Origin: Marasmius tenuissimus
Taxonomy: Eukaryota > Basidiomycota > Agaricomycetes > Agaricales > Marasmiaceae
DNA length: 64,000 nucleotides
Reading direction: 5' to 3'
Assembly (NCBI GenBank): GCA_029532415.1
Contig: JAQOTA010000060.1
Coordinates: 2,542,001-2,606,000 of the forward strand
This document shows positions 1-9,671 of the stretch, one piece after another (within the stretch, counting starts at the first letter, position 1; every line of letters begins with the position of its first letter). Made by a program: the position numbers and the translations under genes. Under the pieces are notes generated by a model. It was not told the origin of the DNA, did not search any database, and saw nothing but the letters and a program-made list of their open reading frames with translations.

Positions 1-1102
1 TCGTCGATTCCACCGTTGCCACTCGTATAACTCGTGAACTCGAGCTCATCGCAGACGACGACCTCGAAGGTTGGTGGTTCTTATCGTCGCAACTCGTTTG
101 TCCACCCATTTCTGTCGTCTCAGCGCCCGTCGCACTAGTCGGCGCTCTGACCAAAGCTCTCTGCTGTAAGCTAGTTTATATGGAATACAGACCTCGTTCG
201 ACTTCATTAACATTGAGCGTCCCGTTACACATCAGATATTAATAGGCTCACTATTGAGAACAATGCTGCCACCGCAAACTCTGGCGATCAGTCCCTGGAG
301 CCCGTTGCTCTACCAGACCCAAGAATCCTCATTCTCTCCGTCTCCCCTGATCTCACTTCATCCTATATCCCGGTCATGAACTCTATATTCTCTGCCCAAA
401 AGCTTGTGAGGACTCTCGTCTCTACTTCTCTATGAAAAGTCGTTACATCTGGCACCTTGCAGAAAGTGACCATTGACGCCTGCCAGATTTCTGGCTCCGA
501 AAACGTCTTTTTGCAGCAAGCTACCCACCTCACTGGTGGCTCATATATCTGCGCCGAGCGCCAGGACGCCCTATTACAATACCTTACGGTGCGTGTTACC
601 CCACTCGCAGCCCTGATTCCATTGCGTCTGACCTTGCCATAGATGGCACTTCTGCCCCCACCATCCGTCCGCAAAACCATTGCCGTTCCCACACAAGACA
701 AAATCGACTTTCGTGCAACGTGTTTCTGTCACAAAAATATTGTCGATATTGGATTTGTCTGTTCCGTCTGCTTGTCCAGTAAGCACCTCTCCTTCCCTCT
801 CTCTCTCGCTTTCCGCCCTTTGTCCCTCCTCATCTTCCCCAATGCCAGTCTTCTGCCAACCAGTCCCCGTCTGCTCAACCTGTAGAACCAAGTTCCCAAT
901 CAAGACTCTACAAAGGCTCAACAGTTCTAGACCACCGTTGCTCTCGTCACCCTCTTCGGCGTCGGCGCCAGGACGAACGCCCCCCCCATCATCATCGGCG
1001 AGGCCGTCGACGACGCCCCGACCTCCGGCGACCCCATCCACGGGAGGCGATCAAAGGCAGTTACCTCGCTCCGCTGTCAACGGCCATGCTGTCGGTCAGT
1101 GA
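1..1102 (+). CDS. TFB4: TFIIH core subunit Tfb4/p34, 5' end off the window
   Basis: Subunit of the general transcription and nucleotide-excision-repair factor TFIIH, acting in the nucleus. Six exons can be joined with GT-AG introns: 1-69, 124-165, 236-405, 463-588, 643-778 and 849-1102. The joined protein carries the family's landmarks: the VGALTKALCYINR segment, a von Willebrand A-like core with DPRILILSVSPD and LLQQ-type motifs (here FLQQATHLTGGSY), and the C-terminal zinc module with paired cysteines (CFCH, CSVC, FC, CSTC). The zinc module is split by the 779-848 intron and is intact once spliced. The N-terminal part lies left of base 1. The C-terminal tail after about base 925 is low-complexity Ser/Pro and overlaps another open frame, so the exact stop is less certain than the body. 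A second TFIIH subunit gene (TFB1) lies about 45 kb away. Confidence 0.9.
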
Positions 1103-1367
1103 ACAGCGTTGACCAACTAGGCTACGAGGTGTCATGGGACCTGTTTGTGCGATACGAGATTGGGAACTTCCGTGCTGCGCTCCGGTAACTTCCAGCTGCC
1201 CATTACCGGGAGTACGGTGAGAATTCGTTGGAGATAAGTGGAGGAAGACTACGGGGGGCTCGACGTTCGTTGAGAAAGAGATACCTCAGCCTCTGGTAGT
1301 TCCGAACGATATCAGTCCCCTCGACGTGTCTGATGCGGGTATCATGTTCCTAACAAAGATATCTTGA
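931..1367 (+). pseudogene. Coding-like relic downstream of TFB4, possibly dipeptidyl-peptidase V-like
   Basis: A plus-strand frame different from the TFB4 tail stays open from 931 to the stop at 1186-1188. It ends in a segment (VSWDLFVRYE, then NFRAAL) that reads like real protein. A further open stretch at 1263-1367, in another frame, contains a PLDVSDAGIMF segment. Both pieces remind me of consecutive parts of fungal S9-family dipeptidyl-peptidase V, where an xDLFVRHWD block is followed by a DFDVS block. Frame changes, no start codon and no catalytic domain argue for a decayed fragment. The assignment is from memory and weak; it could also be chance open frame. Confidence 0.25.
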
Positions 1368-1719
1368 ATGATAAAGCAAACACTAGGAACTTTCTATCGT
1401 TCAACAACCACTCCGGGTGCGCTTTGAGCGCTAAGCATCTTACGAGGCTACAGGAAACCAAGAAAGAAAAGCTAACACAAGCTGTCCGTGGGTGTGGAAT
1501 AAGGCGCTATTGAACGCTCAACGTTCAAAGTTGAATTCCGAATAAGTACCTAGACAACTTTCTCCTTTTCAATACAGCCCCTGGCCGTGTCAATGTACAA
1601 AGCTGCTACCTACTACTACATACACATTGTAAATACAAACAGGCTCCCAATAGTACCCAGTACAAAACACTAAAACTTCTCTCCTTTTTTTTTTCATACC
1701 GCTTCTCATCAAAGTCGTT

Positions 1720-3140
1720 TCATTTTGAGCTAAGCTCTATCAAATGGTCCCGCCACGGGTTTCCGATTCGTGGTGAGGTTGGCGAAGGTAAACTTCCAAT
1801 CGTATTCTTCTGACGCCAGTTCGAGTCGTCGCTCGGGTAAGTTGACCGCCCTCCCGATGTGGTCCTTGCAGCGACCAACTTGATACGGATTGTGATGAGA
1901 CTGAACGTTATTCCCTGTGGTAATGGTCAAACAACAAGGAGATTAGCCATCGAACGAAACGACGTACGACGACGGGAACAATTAGTGGCAAGATGATAAA
2001 CTGTTCCTGCCTCCCTGTATCAAACAGGCACAGCAGAATAGCTTCCACGATCAACTGTAGACTAGCTGACTCGACTAGGATCCTCAGAATGGGATATAGA
2101 ATCGAAGGTGTCTTGATTCCAGATTGCGTCGATTTGTGGTGGGATTTCCATAAACGATACACCATGAGCCCAGTGGGTAAGAGGTTCCCGAGCACGGCAG
2201 CGGCGTAAAATATCTGCATCATGTCACGAACGGGAGCGCTGAGCTTTCCGTTCAGGGGATCAGATTGAGCGAACAATGCGCAACATGCGTAGCCAGTTCC
2301 TAAGTGAGGAGTAAAGTAAAAAAGGATGAGTGGGTAAGTACATCTGGCTTAGAAATGAGCGGGGACGTCCATACCGATTTCTACCAGAAGAACGACAGCG
2401 GGAAGAAGAATCACGCGCCAGTCCTTGGACCAGAGAAGCCAGCACCGGTAAATCTGTGACAAGAAGAACGCGAATTTTAGTGATTGGTCAACAGTAAACG
2501 ATCAAACGGCGTACCGCTGCACCAGTACCGAGGAGCTCCTGTGTAACATAGAGTCCTACCCAAAGAACGTTGTGCCAGCTATTCAACACAGCGAGTGAAG
2601 TGATCGGTGGGGCGAGGTTGTGACCGACAATCCAAACGTGAACCAAACGATACGCGGAGATTGCGAAATGGAAGGTGGCGACGAAGAACATCAAGGAGGA
2701 AAGAATGAACATGATCTACGATTAAGAGGTTAAGTCTCGGTGAGGCGAGTATGGCTGAACTGAACGACGGACCTTGAAAACATTGTCCGAGGACGACCGC
2801 TCAGTCCGTGTGGTGATGAATGAACGCTCCCTGATCAACCAAATTGTGGCCAGATAGAGGGAAACGAAGACACCTTGAACCGTACACTAAGTTTAGCGTT
2901 CATTCCTAAAATTACAGATACACCTGTGAATACTCACCGTATCCCAAAGCCTGCCGGTGAATACAGCTATGGTTCATTTCTCGCGCGACAAGGTCTACAA
3001 AAACCAAAACTTACCTGAACCCAAGCCCCGAGCACCATGCAAACCGAGAACGGCGTCTGGCCTGACGTATCGGGAATGACCGAGGGAGTCGTATTGGCCC
3101 CCTGGACTTCCTCAAACCGGGCGAGTAATGGAACGTACAT
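1720..3140 (-). CDS. Multi-pass membrane protein of a fungal uncharacterised family
   Basis: Minus-strand gene of several small exons that join in frame: a start exon ending in GAWVQ, VQGVFVSLYLATIWLI, FILSSLMFFVATFHFAIS, IYRCWLLWSKDWRVI, then ALFAQSDPLNG, and a last exon starting GITFSLITIRIK and ending at a TGA at 1720-1722. About six to seven hydrophobic helices alternate with short loops. The IYRCW..W motif and the ESASLQLIVE helix are typical of a large agaricomycete family of seven-helix-like proteins whose function I do not know. The tail after the last helix is polar. I chose the ATG at 3138-3140; an in-frame ATG at 3192-3194 would add 18 residues. A plasma or endomembrane location is inferred from hydrophobicity only. 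Confidence 0.7.
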
Positions 3141-3194
3141 AGCCTGCGGGTGAGGGCTGGTGAGGACTGAGCGACTCGGAAAGCTCAAAATCAT

Positions 3195-4844
3195 CCGATT
3201 AAATATCAGACCAGGGATTTTATCCGGTCAGGTGTCTTTGACTAGCATCCTCCAGGAAGTGGTGGAACACGGACCTCCAGGCCATACAAATCCGATGCCC
3301 ACATGGATTCAGACTTGCAATATCAGAAAGATGCCAAGTTCCGTATGCCAGAGCACAAAGAAGATGGCTGCTGAAAAATCGTCAGACGGAATATTAGATT
3401 ATGATAGGGAGAGAGCGAGAGAGCCGCTGCTTGAAGAGATTTACCCGGTTTGGCTTCGACATTCAAGTTCCAGAAAAAGAACCCTTAACGACAGCAGCTT
3501 GGTTTGACTCGTGAGATATGGCTGCCCCGTACAGTAACTGCAGCATGGTGATTGGTCGCCTCAAAGGATATCGACTTGGTAGTACCACGCCGACCACTGG
3601 AGATCACTATCCGACATCTTCATATGCTCGACCACGAACAAGCTTCACGACCAGTCAGATGTGAGCGTGAACAAGTACGAATCGTTCAAGGCGAAGCTGC
3701 CATAAACGAAACCGCCTGAAATTTAGACCCACGCGGTCCCGACACATTGAGAAAATTCATCACTTGATAGGTCCTGGTCTGCAGGAGCGACACCTAGAAG
3801 TGACCAAGCTCGTCAGTACACTTCTAATCGCAGTCTATCATCACACCCGTCAACTTACCTAGAATGGATCTCTTTTCCTTGACCTAACGCGAGAGAAAGC
3901 CACACGTATGGCGAAGCACTTGGCAGAATCGGCCAAAAATCGCGATGATAAGTATAGATCGCAAAAATGAAAGATGTATGAGCCGTGGTACCACATGGGT
4001 ATGTGTGTGCGCTGGGCCTGTTCCTCGACGTTTTGCGGCCCATGCAAGTCATACCCTGTCATACCGAGGAGGTAAAAGAGTCACGGTATAGAGGGAAGGT
4101 AACTTGGCTAATCGCCGTGAGTGCGTTTCTCGCATTCGCTCTCTGACCGGGGCCGAAGACTTGATGCTTGAAGCTTGATGATATCGTGTTAGTAAGTGGA
4201 TAGGTGAGCAGGCTAAAAGGCTGAAGCTCACTATGACTGACCAGTGACGGGAGAAGGGCTAAAACGTATGCTCAAGCGCTCATGTTCCAACTACTTCGGC
4301 CTTTGCCGAAAAGCTTGTTGCTCGAACTTTCGTGATAACAAGACAGTCCATTCCAGAGTGATATCCTAAAAACTACACCTAAGTATATACAAAGAGTCAT
4401 TCATGTCGTCTTCAGCCCGCTCTTGAATCTCGTTCAAGCAGGCAGGTTGAATGTCATTATTTCTCGTCCCGATGTTGACCCGTCCTGAAGAGTCCCAGGT
4501 AGCGAAGATATCCCATATCCATGTGCTACTTCAGGTCTCCGGATGACAAAAGGCTAAAGAAGATTGCTAGAGAACCGAGGTCGGATTCAGGAAGGCAAAC
4601 ATACGGAAGTAATGGTACGTACCAGGCAATCATGGGATCTCTGAACGTCACCGAACATTGACTCGAATGGCCGATTTTACTTGCGTAGGTGATATATCGA
4701 CGTTAACCATGGGGTGCTCGGCTTTCGACGATTTCCTCTGGCGGCCATTATGTGATGCAGTGGGGGAAATCTGCAAGGTATCATTTTGTTCTTCTATAGG
4801 TTGTAGTCGAGTCCGTGAAGAGGACCCTGATCCGGGTCGAACAC
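3195..4844. other. Spacer without a supportable gene
   Basis: About 1.65 kb. A minus-strand frame of 65 codons (3855-4052) ends at a good donor-like gtaagt, and a 20-residue hydrophobic minus-strand stretch occurs near 3310-3380, so a degraded or poorly conserved membrane gene is possible. I could not build a convincing exon chain or recognise a family. Confidence 0.3.
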
Positions 4845-5609
4845 CTAGAATTGAACGTTAGTTTCCCATTGCCATGGACACAAAATTAACCAAAGAACCA
4901 CATTACTTTTTATCAACTTCTGATCCGCTTCGCGATGAAAACTCTTCATGAGCGCAGAATATTTCTGTGCTTGCCACTTGAGCTGCTTTGCAAGCTCGAC
5001 GTTGCCGTCTGCCAAAGCCCACTTTTTCTCCTCCTTGAACCGACGACGCTCACTATCGGCCAGCGACGCGCGGGCTCTCAATGCTGCAACCTCCCTTTCG
5101 AGAGGTGACATTATAGTCTTCGGGCCAATCAATTCGGAGTCGGAGTCGACAGAAGTAATGTCGGATATTGTTCGACGCGGTGGAGGGAACCGGCCCTCTC
5201 CGTTGGGTTGAGATGATGAGGATTGTTTAGTGGATTTTCGACCATGACTGCGTGTGTTTCGTGATGAGGAATGGTGGTGGCTCTTCGAAGATACTGGAGG
5301 ATGGGTGTCGTCTGGTTGGTCTATTATGCCGGACAAGATGTCGGTACAAACAGCACCAATGACGATTCCGAGGATGGAGGTGATGGAGTTGAAAGTATTG
5401 GGGACGAATGTATGGGTTATGACCTCCTTCGCAGCTATTCCAATGGCCACTGGAATAGCCAAATCGTGACTTTTCACGATGCACCAGAGAACGCCCTCCC
5501 ATAGACCCAACAGAAAGATATCGCGGAAGGTCTGTTCTCCAGTCCGGGAGACATAGTCCAATAAAAGTCGTGCGCTAAGACCCAGAAGCAAAGCAGGCGC
5601 AGCAAACAT
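4845..5609 (-). CDS. Membrane-anchored coiled-coil protein, conserved unknown
   Basis: Open frame of 254 residues. The first ~95 residues hold a signal-anchor-like start (MFAAPALLLGLSARLLLDY) and further hydrophobic helices (IFLLGLWEGVLWCIV, then ITSILGIVIGAVCTDILSG). A Ser/His-rich linker follows, then a charged helix from about residue 165 with LEREVAALRAR and a KEEKKWALADGN...AKQLKWQ..KYSALMKSFHREAD block. That last block looks familiar from basidiomycete hypothetical proteins, but I cannot attach a function. The final ~20 residues after KLIK may be intron read-through: gtaatg at about 4910 and an acceptor ttctag at about 4848 would splice to another ending. The start is the first ATG ahead of the hydrophobic segment. 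Confidence 0.6.
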   Translation of the reverse strand: MFAAPALLLGLSARLLLDYVSRTGEQTFRDIFLLGLWEGVLWCIVKSHDLAIPVAIGIAAKEVITHTFVPNTFNSITSILGIVIGAVCTDILSGIIDQPDDTHPPVSSKSHHHSSSRNTRSHGRKSTKQSSSSQPNGEGRFPPPRRTISDITSVDSDSELIGPKTIMSPLEREVAALRARASLADSERRRFKEEKKWALADGNVELAKQLKWQAQKYSALMKSFHREADQKLIKSNVVLWLILCPWQWETNVQF

Positions 5610-6199
5610 TAGATGTTCGTTAGCGGAAAAGATTCATGGGCGTTTGAGATTGAGTTGTTTATATTTTTTTGCCTCAAGGCAAGCGTCGAGCAAATGCGAA
5701 CCACACGTGGTGTTCTGGTATTGTTACGACATCACTAACAATGGGATGTCGCTTTGTTGACTTCTCACGTACTTAGGTTTGTCTCTCTGGCAGTGGCAGG
5801 AATAATGGAAGAGTCATCAAAAGAAATCGTCGCATTTCGTCAAGGTCGTAAAGTGACTCGTTACAACAAAAAAAAAAGGCGTCGTATAGCGCGCTGGATG
5901 TAGAGTAGGAGGAAAGCTGGGAAAGACTATGTGCGTGATGGTAGGTGCGGCGCAAATGGATGTAGGTACGGGGAGGGTAGGTACGGGGAGGATGGCGGAC
6001 AGCGACATATGAAAGCAATAAGTTAATGCAACAGACGGAAGCATGAAAGCAATGATACACGGGTGAGAGAGGAGGGTGAGATCAAGTGTATATGATAGAG
6101 CCAGAGAACCAAGTCGAAAAATGGAGGGAAGCGCTAGGACTGTAGTAGGATGGTGGGGTGAGAACGGGAAGAACACAGATCGAAAGCAGACGTACATTT
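5610..6199. other. Spacer, pyrimidine-biased on the minus strand
   Basis: Lies between the start of the coiled-coil gene and the stop of the next minus-strand gene. Long minus-strand open frames here (5773-6060 and 5817-6197) are Ser/Thr/Pro/Leu-rich, as expected for purine/pyrimidine-biased DNA, and lack recognisable motifs. It contains the 15-mer duplication listed separately. Confidence 0.4.
5962..5991. repeat. Perfect 15-mer tandem duplication
   Basis: The unit gtaggtacggggagg occurs twice back to back. A diverged third relative (gtaggtgcggcg) lies just upstream at 5941-5952. The repeat is in non-coding spacer. Confidence 0.9.
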
Positions 6200-6875
6200 C
6201 TATGACCTTGCGCCCACACTTTCGCTCTGCCCTCGGGGTCTTGTAGCAGTACCCATGTCCGGATTAGGACTTCGAGGTATCGACATGTCATCATGGCTTC
6301 GTTGGAAGAAATCATCTTCGCCTTCATACGGTGATGATGAAGCATTTATCTGACCACGACACTGAGTGATCAGAAACGGATACCAGAATAGAACGATAGC
6401 TCTGACGCACCCATTGCCCCAGGACATCACCTAACCGCTGAGCCTCGTCCTGCGTTAAGCAACACTCCGTCCCCTTCTCGGAATGTAAACGAAGAAGCTC
6501 TGAAAGAGAGCGTTTTTGCCGGCCATCGCCTAAGTGTGACTAGGTCAGCATCGTAAACCAGCAGAGAGCTTTGACGCGGAGTTTGTGGGGGGGAATATGC
6601 AAAAGCAAAATAGCTTTGGTTGTCACGAGGTGCATGAAATGAAATATACGGAAGGAAAGGTGAATATTTGAGAATCTAGCCATACCTGAAGGGGTTCCGT
6701 CTACTTCGTCATTCCCATTTCGTGGAAACGCCACTGAATTTCTAGGAGTCTTTGGTTCTGAGGAATCTGGCGATGATTGTGAGTCTTGCGACATGGAACG
6801 ATCCCAGTCTTCTGTTGACTCTGAGTCGGAGTTGAGAGAAAGTTTGGACATTGAAAAGTCGTTAGATGGGGGCAT
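6200..6875 (-). CDS. Small conserved basidiomycete protein of unknown function
   Basis: Three exons join in frame (6686-6875, 6411-6529, 6200-6349) to 152 residues ending in a TAG at 6200-6202. The protein begins MPPSNDFSMSKLSLN and is acidic and Ser-rich. After the first splice it has a predicted helix (RQKRSLSELLRLHSEKGTE, then AQRLGDVLGQW). The third exon holds INASSSPYEGEDDFF, a block I recognise as recurring in agaricomycete hypothetical proteins. There are no enzyme motifs and no membrane segment. Both introns have clean GT-AG ends (6530-6685 and 6350-6410), and the conserved block is continuous only after splicing. A start further upstream is possible because a frame is open at 6862-7083, but it is not in phase. 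Confidence 0.65.
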
Positions 6876-7473
6876 GAACTAGGGGGGTGAAAGGTATGGA
6901 GAACTGGTCGGCGATTTGGATCTCTTCTCTTGTACGCGTTGGAATGACAGGTCTCTTGACGATCTTGTTGTCGTACTCGATGGAATAACAAGAGGTGATG
7001 ATAAGGGTGGCTGTTGGGGATACAACTGGAATGAACGTAGCGAGGTCAGGGAGAAAACAACTAAATGAGCAAGCAATAAGCACACCTCCGCTTACAACAG
7101 TTTATGGTGAACAATTGGGAGAAATCCTAATCAGGCGTTGCGTTCGTGTCCAATCCTAGTCCTACACGTTAGGTGGCGAGGAGAGTCGGCCAAGGTAAAG
7201 TCCTGCTCAAAATTGGCAGCCGAGAATGAAATGGAATAGGGATGAGGACTTGAATGAAATGTTAGAGGGGAACGTGAAGCTTGCGTGAAGCGCTCCGACA
7301 CGACACGGCCGGGGGAATGAAAAACAGAAACGATCGGTAACGCAGCGCTCATCAACAAGCTCACGTGATTAAAATCTCACGTACACGCGTTGTTTGCACT
7401 CCAGCCACAACAAACTTTAGAGCTTTTGTTGCGTGGTTCAATTGGAGAAAAAGGTATTTGTACATCGAAATCT
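6876..7473. other. Spacer between unknown-protein gene and UNC93-like gene
   Basis: Probably the promoter region of the 6200-6875 gene and the 3' flank of the UNC93-like gene. A minus-strand 73-codon frame (6862-7083) has a plausible charged stretch (TRTREEIQIADQF), but I see no splice link to either neighbour. Confidence 0.35.
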
Positions 7474-9114
7474 CTATTTGTACTCAACAGCATGCTCCCG
7501 TTCCTCCATCAGATTTTTCGTTTCACGCTCCACCTTTCTGTCACCAAGACTGGTCCCAATCTGGCGCACCACCAACCATCCTGGGATCACAGCAAGAGCC
7601 CACAACCCGAAGTTTAGATAGACACCTCCTACCTCCCCGAATATATGGATGCTGCTCAAACCGTACTATAACGACCGTTGAGCGAAGAGTGTGATGAGGA
7701 GGATACCAATCACTCACGCTCACGGCTTGGGCTGCAGACTCCGTTCCACGAAGGAGACCGGCAATACGAATGACTTCCTCCTCACTATCCGCAAGCTCAC
7801 CGCACATGAAGTACCTGTCCAAATAACGGGTCAGCTTTAGTCCCGTCCCCAACGTAGAGATATTACACAACTCACAGAAACATGTAGTTCACTTGGAAGC
7901 CAATGACGAGGAATAGGAACAACGCAAAGCCCCGTCCAAAGCCTGGATCGACCCAATCATACGTGGGCTGCGTCTTGCGATACTCTGTGACGATCACAGT
8001 CGCCCACAGCCACCACGCTCCCTGTAGAGTCATAATCCCAATGTACGCCCATCTGGCCCTCTTGTAAATCGCGAGTTTCTTGTTATCGAGGAATGCACCA
8101 AGGATATTCCCAGAAATCACGGCCACAATTCCTGACAAGAACGATCCAAGCGCACGAGCCCGAACGGAAAACCACAACGACTGAAACGTGAACATGACAG
8201 CCTCGGAATACACAGCTTGTGCGATGACGGGAACGAGGAGTAGAAAGTTTTTGCTAAAGAACAACTTCGTCGTCGCCTTGAGTTCGTGCTTGGTGCTTCG
8301 AGTGATCTTCAAACTGACGGGAACACCGTCCGTCCGTTGCACCTGGTGTGGCTCGTTCAAGAGCAAACCAGCAAACGGTCCCAGCGATTGAATAGCGATG
8401 AATATGAGGTACACCACATAGGAGACTTTCCCCGCCTGATTGTTGTCCGCATTCAGACCAAGATTAATGGCTCCACCAAGAATCTGTCCACCGAGACGGA
8501 AACTCAACCAGAGTCCGAGAAAACGACCTTGGTTGTGTGGTTCGGGGTACGAAAGCGCGATCGCTGCTTCGGCCATCCAGAACAGTCCTGCCGACAAACC
8601 ACAAAGGGCTGCGCCAACGATCACAAACCATTCTGTCCCGAAACGATTGTTGGTGTATAGTCCCGCAGCATACGGCGCGTACCCAAGGGTACCGACGATG
8701 AGCGTCCATTTGATTCCAATCCAACGCACAACAACGCTTGAGAAGAAACAAGAAAGGACCATCAGGCAGAAAGTCAACGCGTTCGCTGTGTTGACAAGGT
8801 ATGGTTTCTGGGCTCCTCCTGTGCACTCGTGGGTTAGGATCATCATAATTCACGACAAAGTCAATCTTCCTACCTGCACCCAATGAATTCATAGCACCCC
8901 ATATGCCAGGGGCAAGAAAGTTGCAGGTTCCGAGGAGAAGGGCATTGTAGAGCGTTGAACGATACCATTTGGCTATACGGGGTCGCAGTCGAGTTAGCAG
9001 ATCACTTCCGGAGCGATCTCAAGAGCAAAACGTACGTTTTACAACGTTCTTTGGTCTCCCAGTCTGTTCGACATCTTTGTCGCTCGCGAAGCTGCCCGAT
9101 GTGTTGTCTGACAT
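7474..9114 (-). CDS. UNC93-like MFS membrane transporter
   Basis: Major-facilitator protein of the fungal UNC93-like (DUF895) group; substrate unknown. Exons join as: start MSDNTSGSF at 9114, then WYRSTLYNALLLGTCNFLAPGIWGAMNSLGAGG, a long central exon (about 7874-8820) with nine or so helices, then YFMCGELADSEEEVIRIAG, then YGLSSIHIFGEVGG to the stop. The motif set is typical of the family: GTCNFLAPG in helix 1, GxxYAPYAAG, GLSAGLFWMAE, then NEP in the loop after helix 6. The C-terminal splice is supported because QAVS plus YGLSS restores the conserved AVSYG motif. The cytosolic tail is charged. No signal peptide is seen. About 440 residues fits the family. Confidence 0.85.
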
Positions 9115-9671
9115 CTTGGTGTTTGTTTCACCGCGTTTGTAGAACCAGGGAAAGAGCGAGAAAAGGTGGACACTGAGCGGCCCATATTGGAGTACCCTTT
9201 TTGTATGGGGGAGGCAATCTGCCGAATAACCTCCTCATTTTCCATTGAAATGGCGTAACCAGACGTATTCTCAGACTGCAGGGTCATGCCAGGTCCCGCC
9301 TGATTGTATTTGAACTTGACTTGTACGCATTTTCGGACTTGCAGGCCCCGCAGACAGCAAAGCCTGTATGCATGACTGAGTGTCGAGTGTGAGTGGGATT
9401 TCATTGACGGAGAGAACGAACCATTCAAATGGTGGACTGTGGGGGAGTGCCAATTTCATTTAGCGCCGGGTATCGATCGCGTCAGGTTGCGTGCACCGAC
9501 AGTGGTCAACTATTTTCCCTTATCATCAGGTCCAATACGAGCGGGCCCTTGTGGGCACCCGGATACTTGGAGCAGGGCGAATTAAGGTGGCTGCATTTCC
9601 AACAGTAGGTAGAGGGAATATCTGTATATCTAAGTACATATAATAATAAGGTAGGTGTGGCAGGGAAACGT
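9115..9671. other. Spacer upstream of UNC93-like gene and downstream of BRE1
   Basis: About 560 bp between two genes on the same strand. It should contain the promoter of the UNC93-like gene and the BRE1 3' end. No recognisable coding or RNA structure. Confidence 0.4.

Noticed and set aside
3240..3440. Hydrophobic minus-strand stretch (AAIFFVLWHTELGIFLILQ) as an additional exon of the seven-helix-like protein
   Set aside because: It ends in a stop and has no acceptable splice to the start exon; the gene is complete without it.
5773..6197. Overlapping minus-strand frames of 95-126 codons
   Set aside because: Leu/Ser/Thr/Pro-rich as expected from pyrimidine-biased non-coding DNA; no splice sites or motifs.
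8188..8886. Plus-strand frames of 67-148 codons opposite the UNC93-like gene
   Set aside because: Shadows of the minus-strand coding exon, which has clear family motifs.
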